Source of the DNA: Clostridia bacterium | Lineage (GTDB): Bacteria; Bacillota; Clostridia; Christensenellales; Borkfalkiaceae | DNA length: 64,000 bases | Reading direction: 5' to 3' | NCBI GenBank assembly: GCA_017399945.1 | Contig: JAFQAQ010000015.1 | Coordinates: 1 to 64,000 of the forward strand | Shown here: positions 1-8,189 of the stretch, one piece after another | Numbering within the stretch: position 1 is the stretch's first letter | How the letters are laid out: the number at the start of each line of letters is the position of its first letter | The notes under the pieces: generated by a model | Seen by the model: the letters and a program-made list of their open reading frames with translations, nothing else | What the model was told of the DNA's origin: nothing | Databases searched by the model: none | Translations under genes and position numbers: made by a program

Positions 1-40
1 GTTATGAGCCGACCGCTCTGACCAACTGAGCTAAAGGCCC
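1..40 (-). tRNA. tRNA with CAU anticodon (Met or Ile2), 3' part cut off
   Basis: Read on the minus strand, the 40 bases give acceptor strand GGGCCTT, TA, D stem GCTC/GAGC with an AGTTGGTCA loop, and the start of the anticodon arm GTCGG-CTCATAA. The anticodon is CAU. The CTCATAA loop is used both by elongator tRNA-Met and by the lysidine-modified tRNA-Ile2, so the identity is left open. The rest lies outside the window. Confidence 0.85.
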
Positions 41-85
41 TTTAATGGCTTTTTATTCGTAAATTAGGATACACCTAAAGTTGAC

Positions 86-161
86 TGGTCGGGGTGAAGA
101 GACTCGAACTCCCGACCCCATGCTCCCAAAGCACGTGCGCTACCAACTGCGCTACACCCCG
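86..161 (-). tRNA. tRNA-Pro(UGG)
   Basis: A complete cloverleaf is read on the minus strand. The acceptor stem is CGGGGTG/CACCCCG, the D arm GCGC/GCGC, and the anticodon stem CGTGC/GCATG encloses TTTGGGA, giving anticodon UGG. The T arm carries TTCGAGT. The body is 73 nt with discriminator A, and CCA is encoded at 88-86. It lies upstream of the CAU tRNA in the same direction, probably one tRNA operon. Confidence 0.95.
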
Positions 162-183
162 TTCATTCACAGTGCTTGAATAT

Positions 184-210
184 CTTATAATAATTTTTGA
201 AAAATGTCAA
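184..210 (-). promoter_or_regulatory. possible sigma-A promoter for the tRNA operon
   Basis: On the minus strand a TTGACA lies at 210-205, followed 15-17 nt later by AT-rich -10 candidates (TATAAG or TAAGAT), about 25 nt before the tRNA-Pro 5' end. The -35 is perfect but the -10 is ambiguous. Confidence 0.4.
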
Positions 211-364
211 CAGTTTTTCAAAGGTTTTTTAATTTTTTTTAATAAATATAAAAAAATATTTTTTTTGATATTTTTGATAAAATTTCCTTGCTTTTTTTAT
301 TATACTACATTTTTTTTCTAAAAGTGTGAGTTAAAATTAAATCAATTGACTAGCGAGGTTATTT

Positions 365-673
365 ATGAACGTAAAATTTAAAAAAAGTGATGGAGTTCTT
401 ACTCTTTATATATATGGAGAACTTGACGAATATACAGCGATATCCGTTAAAAACACGGTTGACAACGTTATTATGAGCAATCTCAACGTGGAAAAAGTAA
501 TATTTGATTTGTCAGGTGTTACTTTTATGGATAGTACGGGGATTGGACTTTTAATAGGAAGATATAAAAAAATAAAGCAATTTAATATTTCGTCTTACAT
601 ATCTGGTGCTTCCGTTGCTTCGGAAAGAGTGCTTGAACTTGCTGGGATATATCAAATTATGCCAAGAGTATAA
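365..673 (+). CDS. spoIIAA: anti-sigma-F factor antagonist SpoIIAA
   Basis: The 102-residue STAS-domain protein belongs to the sigma-F switch. Unphosphorylated SpoIIAA binds the anti-sigma factor SpoIIAB and frees sigma-F in the forespore; SpoIIAB inactivates it by phosphorylating one serine. The family signature DSTGIGLL is present, with the phospho-acceptor at Ser57. The ATG follows a GAGGT ribosome site. It is the first gene of spoIIAA-spoIIAB-sigF, with only short gaps. The 200 bases upstream are extremely AT-rich and I could not identify a convincing sigma-H promoter or Spo0A boxes there. Confidence 0.95.
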   Translation: MNVKFKKSDGVLTLYIYGELDEYTAISVKNTVDNVIMSNLNVEKVIFDLSGVTFMDSTGIGLLIGRYKKIKQFNISSYISGASVASERVLELAGIYQIMPRV

Positions 674-684
674 CGGAGTTTAAT

Positions 685-1113
685 ATGAAAAATAATTATA
701 TGTCATTAAAATTTAAATCAATATCTGAAAACGAAAGTTTTGCGAGAAACGTCGTTGGTTGTTTTGCACTTCAACTAAATCCTACTTTAATGGACGTGTC
801 CGACATCAAAACGGCGGTAAGCGAAGCGGTAACTAATTGCATAGTTCACGGATATCCTGAAAAACCTGGAGATATTACTATTGACGCATACATAGAAAAC
901 AACGTTATACATATAAACGTATTTGATAATGGAATCGGAATATCAAATATAAGTCAAGCGTTAGAACCTTTTTATACTACAAAGACAGACGAGGAAAGGT
1001 CTGGGATGGGATTTACGATTATGCAGAATTTTATGGACTCTATAAAGGTAGAATCAAATATTAATGCCGGTACTAAAGTTTATATGTCAAAAACAATTAA
1101 AGCCGATGCATAA
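685..1113 (+). CDS. spoIIAB: anti-sigma-F factor / serine kinase SpoIIAB
   Basis: A 142-residue GHKL-fold protein that holds sigma-F inactive and phosphorylates SpoIIAA. The ATP-site boxes are visible: the N box EAVTNCIVHGY (E47, N51), the G1 box DNGIGI from D81 and the G2 region ERSGMGF at 104-110. Length matches the family. It starts 11 nt after spoIIAA stops and ends 5 nt before sigF, so the three proteins should be made together, as the partner-switching mechanism needs. Confidence 0.95.
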   Translation: MKNNYMSLKFKSISENESFARNVVGCFALQLNPTLMDVSDIKTAVSEAVTNCIVHGYPEKPGDITIDAYIENNVIHINVFDNGIGISNISQALEPFYTTKTDEERSGMGFTIMQNFMDSIKVESNINAGTKVYMSKTIKADA

Positions 1114-1118
1114 AAATC

Positions 1119-1835
1119 ATGCTAAATTTTGAACAAACAATTTATTACGTTAGAAGAGCGAAAGAAGGAGATGAAAAAGCAAAAAGTGTTTTGTTTGAGA
1201 ATAATTCACCCTTATTAAAAAGTATTGTAAATAGATTTAAAAACAAAGGGATTGAGTACGAAGATTTATATCAAATCGCTTGCATTGGTTTTATAAAAGC
1301 CTTAAATAACTTTGACGAAAGTTTTGGTGTGAAATTTTCCACTTATATCGTACCAATGGTTATTGGCGAAATTAAAAGATATATGCGTGATAACGGTGCT
1401 ATTAAGGTTTCTAGAAGCATTAAAATATTAGCCAACAAAATGAATAGATATATAGATTTTTATCAAACTCAAACTAACGAACAACCTACGATTGAGCATT
1501 TGGCAGAAAAGTTTTGTTTGTCTAAGGATGAAGTCGTTATTGCACTTGATTCTAGTAGAAAACCGTTATCCATATACGATAGGGTTGATGGTGACGAGGA
1601 AGGGCAAGAGTTAATTGATAAAATCCCGTATAGTGATGACGAAGATAAAAGACTTGACTTAATTCATTTATCTTCGGTTATTGATTCTTTATCTGATAGA
1701 GAACAAAAATTAGTGTCATTAAGGTTTTTTAGAGATAGAACGCAAAGTGAAGTTGCAAGATTTTTAGGAGTTTCTCAAGTGCAAGTATCAAGACTAGAAA
1801 ATAAAATATTAGATAAAATCCGACTAAAATTTTAG
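1119..1835 (+). CDS. sigF: forespore sigma factor SigF
   Basis: A 238-residue sigma-70-family factor of the sporulation type. Region 2 (RFKNKGIEYEDLYQIACIGF, then FDESFGVKFSTYIVPMVIGEIKRYMRD) and a C-terminal region 4 helix-turn-helix (RTQSEVARFLGVSQVQVSRLE) are clear. Position after spoIIAA and spoIIAB fixes it as sigma-F rather than sigma-G. Its stop codon lies inside the stem of the terminator at 1820-1846, so the operon ends here and spoVAC needs its own promoter. Confidence 0.95.
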   Translation: MLNFEQTIYYVRRAKEGDEKAKSVLFENNSPLLKSIVNRFKNKGIEYEDLYQIACIGFIKALNNFDESFGVKFSTYIVPMVIGEIKRYMRDNGAIKVSRSIKILANKMNRYIDFYQTQTNEQPTIEHLAEKFCLSKDEVVIALDSSRKPLSIYDRVDGDEEGQELIDKIPYSDDEDKRLDLIHLSSVIDSLSDREQKLVSLRFFRDRTQSEVARFLGVSQVQVSRLENKILDKIRLKF

Positions 1836-1846
1836 TCGGTTTTTTG
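1820..1846 (+). terminator. terminator of the spoIIA operon
   Basis: The perfect stem CCGACTAAAA/TTTTAGTCGG is followed by six T residues. It overlaps the last codons and stop of sigF. Confidence 0.9.
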
Positions 1847-1876
1847 GTATATTAAAATAAACAAAACGGCATAATA
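1847..1876 (+). promoter_or_regulatory. forespore (sigma-G/sigma-F type) promoter for spoVAC
   Basis: GTATA at 1847-1851 and CATAATA at 1870-1876 are separated by 18 nt. They match the known forespore consensus (GHATR, 17-18 nt, CATNMTA). It directly follows the sigF terminator. The same pattern with the same spacing recurs before spoVAD. The expected transcription start is near 1882-1884. Confidence 0.75.
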
Positions 1877-1881
1877 AACGT

Positions 1882-1980
1882 ATGAGAAAACTTCCAAAAT
1901 ATGAATATTTAGTAACTTCTGATCAACGAGAAATTTTTGTAAAGATTGATAAAAAGAAGGAGTTTGTAAATGAAAAGTAA
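1882..1980 (+). CDS. possible 32-residue leaderless peptide upstream of spoVAC
   Basis: This frame starts with ATG 5 nt after the forespore -10 box and runs to TAA at 1978-1980, overlapping the spoVAC start by 11 nt. The peptide begins MRKLPKYEYLVTSDQ and ends KKEFVNEK, rich in charged residues. There is no ribosome site, so it would have to be read from a leaderless mRNA, in the same geometry as spoVAD. I do not recognise it. It may be only a 5' leader, and translation could serve to couple to spoVAC. Confidence 0.25.
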   Translation: MRKLPKYEYLVTSDQREIFVKIDKKKEFVNEK

Positions 1981-2434
1981 CTGTTTTATTAACGATGATT
2001 ATTTGAATTATGTAAAATCTATTTCGCCTAAAACAAATGAAAAAAGAACTCTGTTTAGGGCTTTTTGGGTTGGTGGTTTTATTTGTTGTATAGGTCAGGT
2101 TTTTAGGATTATTCTACAAAAATTTTGTAATTTAGAAGGCGATGAATTATCTGCATTCGTATCATTGATAATGATATTTCTTGGATCGTTTTTAACAGGT
2201 CTTGGAGTCTATGATAGAATAGGTAAATATGCTGGGGGAGGTTCAATCGTTCCAATTACAGGGTTTGCTAACTCCGTCGTTTCGCCTTCGATTGAATTTA
2301 AGACGGAAGGTTACGTTTATGGTACAGCAGCTAAAATGTTTACCGTCGCTGGTCCAATTATTGTTTTTGGTATCGCGTCTTCTGTATTGGTTGGTCTTGT
2401 TTATTACGTATATTATGCAATATTTGGTATATAA
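1970..2434 (+). CDS. spoVAC: stage V sporulation protein AC (DPA channel)
   Basis: A 154-residue SpoVAC/SpoVAE-family membrane protein. In sporulating bacteria SpoVA proteins carry dipicolinic acid into the forespore and release it on germination. Four hydrophobic segments and the family stretch FLGSFLTGLGVYDRIGKYAGGGS followed by VPITGFANSVVSP are visible (the latter also occurs, altered, in SpoVAE below). GAAGGAG at 1956-1962 gives a strong ribosome site 7 nt before ATG. As usual in Clostridia, spoVAA and spoVAB are absent. Unusually, spoVAD does not follow directly. Confidence 0.93.
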   Translation: MKSNCFINDDYLNYVKSISPKTNEKRTLFRAFWVGGFICCIGQVFRIILQKFCNLEGDELSAFVSLIMIFLGSFLTGLGVYDRIGKYAGGGSIVPITGFANSVVSPSIEFKTEGYVYGTAAKMFTVAGPIIVFGIASSVLVGLVYYVYYAIFGI

Positions 2435-2452
2435 AGTACCTTAAAATATTTA

Positions 2453-2481
2453 TTGACAAAAATATTTAATAAGAGTATTAT
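2453..2481 (+). promoter_or_regulatory. sigma-A promoter of the giant repeat-protein gene
   Basis: TTGACA at 2453-2458, 17 nt, then TATTAT at 2476-2481, a near-perfect vegetative promoter. Expected start is near 2488, inside the hairpin described in the next entry. Confidence 0.8.
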
Positions 2482-2483
2482 AT

Positions 2484-2512
2484 AAGTAGACTGTAAGTCT
2501 ACTTTATTTTTT
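2484..2512 (+). terminator. terminator after spoVAC overlapping the next promoter's start site
   Basis: AAGTAGACT-GTA-AGTCTACTT is a perfect 9-bp stem followed by TATTTTTTT. Transcripts arriving from spoVAC would carry the whole hairpin. Transcripts started at about 2488 from the overlapping sigma-A promoter would lack most of its left arm and so should escape it. Confidence 0.75.
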
Positions 2513-2529
2513 TATTTTAGGAGAAATTT

Positions 2530-5500
2530 GTGGAGATTATTCAAAAAATTATTTCATTAATTCCGTTAATATTCACCTTGTTGTTCGTTTTGGTCCTTGT
2601 TCTAGGATTTTTAGGTGGAATTATTAAAGGTTTTAGAAAAAGTAAAATTAAGCTACTACATATTCTTATTGCAACGGTGTTAACCTTAATCGTTTATTTT
2701 ATTCTATGTAATAGTGAAAAGGTTGACGCTTTATTATTTCACGTTGTTGATTCTCTATCAGGTGGTTTGCAAGATAGAATGGGTGTAACTATTACTTCTT
2801 ACACTCTAAAAGGAGCACTTATCGAGTTAATTCCTGCGTTTGTAACAGACGTGGGGCTTTCTACTGCGCTAGTAGAGAACAGCGCTTATCTTTTAACACT
2901 TGTAAGTTTTGTTTATCACTTAATATTTGGTATTGTTGCTTTAGTTTTGTATTACGTTTTAAGGTTTATTCTTTATTTACTTTATCTTTTCTTCTATTCG
3001 GAAAGAAAGTATAAAAAGAAACTAAAAAAGAAAGCGGAACAAGAAAAGAAACCTTTTGAATACAAAAAGCGTAGATTACTAGGTGGCGTCACTATGGTTT
3101 GCGTTTCTTTGTTGACCGCAATATTTGGTTTTTCTATTTTAGGTAACTTATTGTTTGCTTTCTTAGGAACGGGCGAAGATCAAATGCCCGAAGTTACAGT
3201 TTCTAACGAACAATTTAACGATGTGTATTCAATTTACGACGGCGTGCAAGCATACGGCGATTCGGGTATATTCAAATTATTTAATTCTGCCAAGAGTAAA
3301 TCGGGAGTTCCGTTATATTTATATATTTCTGGATTTGTTTTTTCTGGTAACTATGATAACACTTTTACGGGAGAGTCTGAAAACGTATATTTCACTCATG
3401 AACTTGGTAAGTATATGACTTCCTTTAAACAAGTTGCAGGTCTAGTCTTGGAAGAAGAAGAGTATGCTGAAAAAATCGTTTCAGGTCAATTTACTCAAGA
3501 AGATATTTCAAAACTGCTTAAAAAACAAACCTTCCGAGATGATTTAAGGAACGTAATAGGTGATATAGCGAACGATTCTTCATTTATGATTAATTTTATG
3601 TTCTCTATGATTGACTCGTATGCGAAAAACATTGATTCTTCTGGAATAGTTCCTGCTGATTCGCCTGTTTCGGATATAATGAATATTTTATTCGTTGAGG
3701 GATATACCTCATCAAAAATTCCTTCGGAAGATACATACGTCGGCAGTGAACCTTTGGCTTGCATTAAACCTTCGTATTTAATCAATCAAAAGGATTTATT
3801 AGTTGTTTATGATTTATTCTGTGAGTTGGTTGATATGGATGTGCTTTCAACTCAAGAGGGAACTCAATTAGATACTGAAAAAGTAGTAAACGCTGTTTTG
3901 CCGCATCTTGATAAACTTACTTTATTAAGTTCTTCTAATCCGCATAGAAAAGATATAAATAAAGTATTTAATAGACTTTATTCTTACGTAGAATGTACTA
4001 TGTTGCAAGTTGAAGGGCATGACGTGGTGCAAAGTTTTGATGCTTCACAAGATATTGATTGGGTTAAAGAAATAACCAATTTAGTTAACGTAGCGGCAGA
4101 TGGTCTAAATATTTATAACCATATTAACGATACTGGTTTAGATAACGTTGACGTAGGCGCAATATTATCATTATTTGATAATCAAGATTTTGTTGAATCT
4201 TACGACAATCTAATAAAATACGTAAGTGAAAACAAAATTATTTCCGTTGCGCTTACTTCTCCTATCGTTACCTATTTAGCTGAAAGTACTATAGGAGGAT
4301 ATACTAACGGATATAAACTTCCCGAAGAAATTTCATTCGTTAACAAATATAACGATAAGGGAGAGTTAGTTGCTTACGGAGAGATTTATAACCTATTAAA
4401 TTTTGTTAAGGATTTTTCTGCTAATCAAGAAATTCGTGATTTTGCTACTAACGTTAATTTTGATACTAACGATTACGTTTCGGATATTTTCCTTATTAAA
4501 GACCAATTGTTTGTTAAAAATTCCAAAGGTCAATCTATCGTAGATTTTATATCTGATTCCGTTCTAGTTCGTTCAATTGCTTCTGCTTTCGTTATTAATA
4601 TGGCGGAGGGGGAAAACGCAGTATTAGTTATTCCTGAACAATGTCTAGAACATGACGGAGATGGTAGTCCGTTGGATATGATTTCTAAAAATGAATTTGA
4701 TAACGTTTTTAGACTTTTAGAAGCTGTTCCCAACGATATGGTAGTTTCTTACGACACCTTGTTTGACGATATACTAAACGGTTTAGGTAACGTTTTTGAA
4801 AATCAAAAGTTAGAAGACGTTCTTGTCGATAGTGTATTGCTACAAGCAAATGCCGGAAAATATATTATAGATTATTGTGAATCGGGTAGTGTTCCCTTCC
4901 TTACCATACCTGATGCTTTATTAAACGTATCGGCTTGGTACAATAATGACAGCGAGCAAGGAGAATTTGTTCGGTTGTATTCGGCTATTAAAGATTTATT
5001 CTTAGATTCTTCAACGATAGATTTTGAAAACTTGCAAACCCAAGTATATGATCAATTTTATAATTTAAACGATCAATCTTCTTTCGTCCAAGGATCAACG
5101 AGATTAGAAAGTATGTATAATTCGCTGCTAATCAAGTCCTCGTTTACTAAGATTTGTCTTGATATGATTGATGGAATGGTCCTAAATCAATCTACGCACG
5201 ACTCGATTAAAGACAGTGATGGATACTTTACAATCAACGAACTTTCTGCTTTAATTGACGTTTGTAATTTATTAGATCTTGACGTTGAAAACGTTGATTT
5301 TTCTCACGTCTACGATATGATTAACGATATTGAAGGACTTATCACCGTGCATACTGATGGGAAGTTTGCTGGAAGATCGGATTTAGACGTTTTATATTCT
5401 TCTATGATTTGTGCTGATTTGTTTACCGGTGAGTTAGACGACCAAATTCAATCTAACGATTTGTGTCCTATTAGTAAGCTAGATCAATACAAGGTAAACG

Positions 5501-7128
5501 GTGTTTATCCTAAACAAGAGATATTTAACTTGTGTGACGCTATAGTTTGTACTGGATTAGAGGATCAGATTTTTGAATCTTCTCAATCTGCAGACGCATT
5601 GATGGATGCGCTTAATAATATTAATAGAGCAAGAGACGGTTCGGTTATTAAACGTTATCAAATAGCTGAAAGTAGATTAGATATTGCTTATAAATCAAAT
5701 ATTGCAAAAACTATTTTCACGGAATTCGTATGGGATAATCTCAGTTCTTACCATAATCCTATCAATAAATATTCAATTTGTGATAGTAATGGAATCATTA
5801 AAAAGAGTGAAATTAAAGCAATCGTAAGAATTGGAAATATGTCTAATTTTGATTTCCACGACGATATTAGTGTTTTAGAAAATACTCTTAAACAACAATT
5901 TGCAACCTTTAATCACGTAATTACAGAAGGCGAGTATTCAGGTGAGTTTACGGGATATACTGAATTAGATTTAATTTATGATTCAGTTGTAATCACGCAT
6001 TATTTCAGTCTTACTGTTGACACCGAGATAAATGCTTCGGACGTTTTATATTCTCATCCAGATGCTTACGATTCGAAAGGATATTATAAGAAATCGGAAA
6101 TTAAGAGTTTGGTTGATTTCTTAGATGGTGTATCCATTGAAGATTTTGATTTTGATGCTATTTCAGTTTCTTATATTATAGATCACGTGTTTGTTGATAA
6201 GGTTTGCCAATCTAAGATCTTGTTGTCTTCTTTATCATACGATTTTAGAAAAATATCTAGTATTATAATGCCGTATGAAGCTCATAGTGTTTATGACTCT
6301 ACAAACAAGTTCTTAACAGATATAGAACTATTTGAAATGCTTGATTTCTCCAAAACGTTAGGTATTGATTACTTAGCAGACGTTAAGACTTCGTTTAATA
6401 GTTTAATTTTGAATCTTGATCTTAATAAAGTTCCTGAATATATAGATTTAAGTTTAGTTATAACGGCAACCGTCTCCAACGAAATATTTAATTCTTCGGA
6501 TTTAATTATTCCAGCAAAAGACGTTATTATTGATGAAATTGGAGTTAAGTATATTGATAGGGAGCAATTAAAAGATTTTGTGCTTTCAATGGTGTTATTA
6601 GGTGTAGATGACGTAGATCACGCAAAGCATATAAGCGTTGACGATCTTTTAATTGAAAACGCAACTGATCAAAATTATCAACTAATTGCTTCAAGTGATA
6701 TTTTAAGGGCTATAGTTTCTAAAAATTTACATTTTGGTAATGATGTTGATACTACCGTAATTTCTACAGAAATTGATTTTGGTTCTGACGTTAAAGATCA
6801 TTTGGGTAACAATATTACTATTATTCATGAAAATGAATTTATAGCTTTACTTAAAGGTATAAACGAGTATAATAATGAGCACGCAGTTGGTAGTTTAGTT
6901 GACGTTAACATTTCGTTAACTGATATTCTTGATACTAGTGTTGATACTCTTAATATTATGCTTGAATCTTCTACTATTAGATTAGCTATTTCTCAATTGC
7001 TTATTGATAATTCAATAGCATCTGCATCCTTGGGGGAAACGGTAACCGTTTATGATTTAAATAACAATAATCAAACCACAGCGGTGCTGTTTAGTAAAGA
7101 TTTAATTCTAGATAAACTAGATAAGTAA
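2530..7128 (+). CDS. giant CvpA-like membrane-anchored repeat protein, function unknown
   Basis: A 1532-residue protein starting at GTG with TAGGAGAA 8 nt upstream. The first about 215 residues hold four or more membrane helices (about 8-36, 43-62, 118-160, 186-212); the opening resembles CvpA-family membrane proteins (LVLGFLGGIIKGF, then a second helix). A basic loop KKKLKKKAEQEKK lies near 165-180. The remaining about 1300 residues are acidic, soluble-looking and probably outside the membrane. They consist of degenerate repeats of roughly 75-100 residues (separate entry). No enzyme motif was found. It has its own sigma-A promoter and is bounded by terminators, so it looks vegetative although it sits between spoVAC and spoVAD. 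The CvpA link is a resemblance only. Confidence 0.85.
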   Translation: MEIIQKIISLIPLIFTLLFVLVLVLGFLGGIIKGFRKSKIKLLHILIATVLTLIVYFILCNSEKVDALLFHVVDSLSGGLQDRMGVTITSYTLKGALIELIPAFVTDVGLSTALVENSAYLLTLVSFVYHLIFGIVALVLYYVLRFILYLLYLFFYSERKYKKKLKKKAEQEKKPFEYKKRRLLGGVTMVCVSLLTAIFGFSILGNLLFAFLGTGEDQMPEVTVSNEQFNDVYSIYDGVQAYGDSGIFKLFNSAKSKSGVPLYLYISGFVFSGNYDNTFTGESENVYFTHELGKYMTSFKQVAGLVLEEEEYAEKIVSGQFTQEDISKLLKKQTFRDDLRNVIGDIANDSSFMINFMFSMIDSYAKNIDSSGIVPADSPVSDIMNILFVEGYTSSKIPSEDTYVGSEPLACIKPSYLINQKDLLVVYDLFCELVDMDVLSTQEGTQLDTEKVVNAVLPHLDKLTLLSSSNPHRKDINKVFNRLYSYVECTMLQVEGHDVVQSFDASQDIDWVKEITNLVNVAADGLNIYNHINDTGLDNVDVGAILSLFDNQDFVESYDNLIKYVSENKIISVALTSPIVTYLAESTIGGYTNGYKLPEEISFVNKYNDKGELVAYGEIYNLLNFVKDFSANQEIRDFATNVNFDTNDYVSDIFLIKDQLFVKNSKGQSIVDFISDSVLVRSIASAFVINMAEGENAVLVIPEQCLEHDGDGSPLDMISKNEFDNVFRLLEAVPNDMVVSYDTLFDDILNGLGNVFENQKLEDVLVDSVLLQANAGKYIIDYCESGSVPFLTIPDALLNVSAWYNNDSEQGEFVRLYSAIKDLFLDSSTIDFENLQTQVYDQFYNLNDQSSFVQGSTRLESMYNSLLIKSSFTKICLDMIDGMVLNQSTHDSIKDSDGYFTINELSALIDVCNLLDLDVENVDFSHVYDMINDIEGLITVHTDGKFAGRSDLDVLYSSMICADLFTGELDDQIQSNDLCPISKLDQYKVNGVYPKQEIFNLCDAIVCTGLEDQIFESSQSADALMDALNNINRARDGSVIKRYQIAESRLDIAYKSNIAKTIFTEFVWDNLSSYHNPINKYSICDSNGIIKKSEIKAIVRIGNMSNFDFHDDISVLENTLKQQFATFNHVITEGEYSGEFTGYTELDLIYDSVVITHYFSLTVDTEINASDVLYSHPDAYDSKGYYKKSEIKSLVDFLDGVSIEDFDFDAISVSYIIDHVFVDKVCQSKILLSSLSYDFRKISSIIMPYEAHSVYDSTNKFLTDIELFEMLDFSKTLGIDYLADVKTSFNSLILNLDLNKVPEYIDLSLVITATVSNEIFNSSDLIIPAKDVIIDEIGVKYIDREQLKDFVLSMVLLGVDDVDHAKHISVDDLLIENATDQNYQLIASSDILRAIVSKNLHFGNDVDTTVISTEIDFGSDVKDHLGNNITIIHENEFIALLKGINEYNNEHAVGSLVDVNISLTDILDTSVDTLNIMLESSTIRLAISQLLIDNSIASASLGETVTVYDLNNNNQTTAVLFSKDLILDKLDK
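4040..7128 (+). repeat. about ten degenerate 75-100-residue protein repeats in the giant protein
   Basis: Each unit pairs a helix of the form L..L..S.I......I with a later D-S-x-G-x5-E-[IL]-x2-[LI] turn and helix. Clear copies of the turn are DSDGYFTINEL (E904), VNGVYPKQEI (E997), DSNGIIKKSEI (E1094) and DSKGYYKKSEI (E1190), spaced 93, 97 and 96 residues. Weaker copies have their glutamate at 618, 722, 1266, 1345 and about 1436. The turn resembles a degenerate EF-hand loop (D3, D/N5, G6, E12) lacking position 1. Calcium binding is not claimed. Confidence 0.7.
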
Positions 7129-7132
7129 CCAT

Positions 7133-7162
7133 AAAAAGGGCTTGCATTACAAGCCCTTTTTT
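7133..7162 (+). terminator. terminator after the giant gene
   Basis: AAAAGGGCTTG/CAAGCCCTTTT is followed by a T run. It ends at the first base of the forespore promoter for spoVAD, so the two transcription units are insulated from each other. Confidence 0.9.
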
Positions 7163-7192
7163 GTATATTGTTTTAAAGTTTTGTTCATAATT
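7163..7192 (+). promoter_or_regulatory. forespore promoter for spoVAD-spoVAE, giving a leaderless start
   Basis: GTATA at 7163-7167, 18 nt, CATAATT at 7186-7192: the same architecture as the spoVAC promoter. Only 5 nt separate the -10 box from the spoVAD ATG, so the transcription start should fall at or next to the start codon. Confidence 0.75.
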
Positions 7193-7197
7193 ATTTT

Positions 7198-8187
7198 ATG
7201 AGCAGAACTTTTTTTTATAATAATAAACCAATAGTAATTGCTACGTCTTCAATTTGTGGACCTAAAGAATCTAAGGGTGCTATTGCTGATTTTGTAGAAT
7301 GCAAATTGCAGTCAGATACGTTTGGAGAAAAAACTTTTGAAAAAGCAGAAATAAGAATGCTTAATACCGTGATTACTAATTGTATAAATAACGCTGGATT
7401 GAAAAATGGTGATGTAGATGCGGTTTTGGCGGGGGATTTGCTTGATCAAATTATTTGCTCGACGTTTGCCGTAAGAGGGCTTAATTGTGGATATTTGGGT
7501 GTTTATACTGCATGCGCTAGCTTTGTAGAAAGTTTAATTTTAGGTGGTGCCTTGATAGACGGGAAGTATATGAACAGAGTTGTTTGTGGCACGAGCAGTC
7601 ATTTTTCTACTGCAGAAAGACAATATAGATATCCTTTAGAACTAGGTTGTACGCGACCACCTCAATCTCAATGGACGGTTACTGGTGGTGGTGCTTGTTT
7701 GTTATGTCTAGAAGGATTTGGTCCTAAATTGTCGTGTGGGACCGTTGGTAAAATTGTTGACTTTGGCGTAACAGATACAAATAATATGGGCGCAGCTATG
7801 GCGCCTTCTGCTTGTGACACTATTTACACTCATTTTCAAGATACTAATCGTTCGCCAGAGTATTATGATTTAATTATTACTGGTGACTTGGGTACGTTAG
7901 GGACAAGATTGCTTAAACATTTACTATTAGAAAAAGGTATTGATATATCAAAACAACACGTTGATTGTGGGGAGATGGTTTATAATATTTGTGAAAAGGA
8001 ATACCAAGGTGGAAGCGGTGCTGGGTGTAGTTCGCTTGTATTTTGTTCGTATATTTATAATCTAATGTGTCAAAATAAGATTAAAAAGGTTTTATTAGTT
8101 GCAACTGGTGCGTTACTATCGTCTTTGTCGTGTCAGCAGGGTGAAAGTATTCCAGGAGTATCGCATGCAGTTGCTTTGGAGATATAG
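7198..8187 (+). CDS. spoVAD: stage V sporulation protein AD
   Basis: A 329-residue thiolase-fold protein that binds dipicolinic acid in the SpoVA complex. Conserved stretches are present: GPKE near residue 22, LAGDLLDQ, CGTSSHFSTAERQYRYP, TVTGGGA, MGAAMAP, ITGDLGTLG, GGSGAGCSS and VATGALLS. Only this ATG retains the N-terminal strand that aligns with known SpoVAD, so the lack of a ribosome site is real and not a start-calling error. spoVAE begins 2 nt after its stop. Confidence 0.95.
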   Translation: MSRTFFYNNKPIVIATSSICGPKESKGAIADFVECKLQSDTFGEKTFEKAEIRMLNTVITNCINNAGLKNGDVDAVLAGDLLDQIICSTFAVRGLNCGYLGVYTACASFVESLILGGALIDGKYMNRVVCGTSSHFSTAERQYRYPLELGCTRPPQSQWTVTGGGACLLCLEGFGPKLSCGTVGKIVDFGVTDTNNMGAAMAPSACDTIYTHFQDTNRSPEYYDLIITGDLGTLGTRLLKHLLLEKGIDISKQHVDCGEMVYNICEKEYQGGSGAGCSSLVFCSYIYNLMCQNKIKKVLLVATGALLSSLSCQQGESIPGVSHAVALEI

Positions 8188-8189
8188 AT

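Noticed and set aside
94..321. Open reading frame of 75 codons at the left end
   Set aside because: It runs through the tRNA-Pro gene and an AT-rich spacer, has low-complexity F/I/K composition and no ribosome site.
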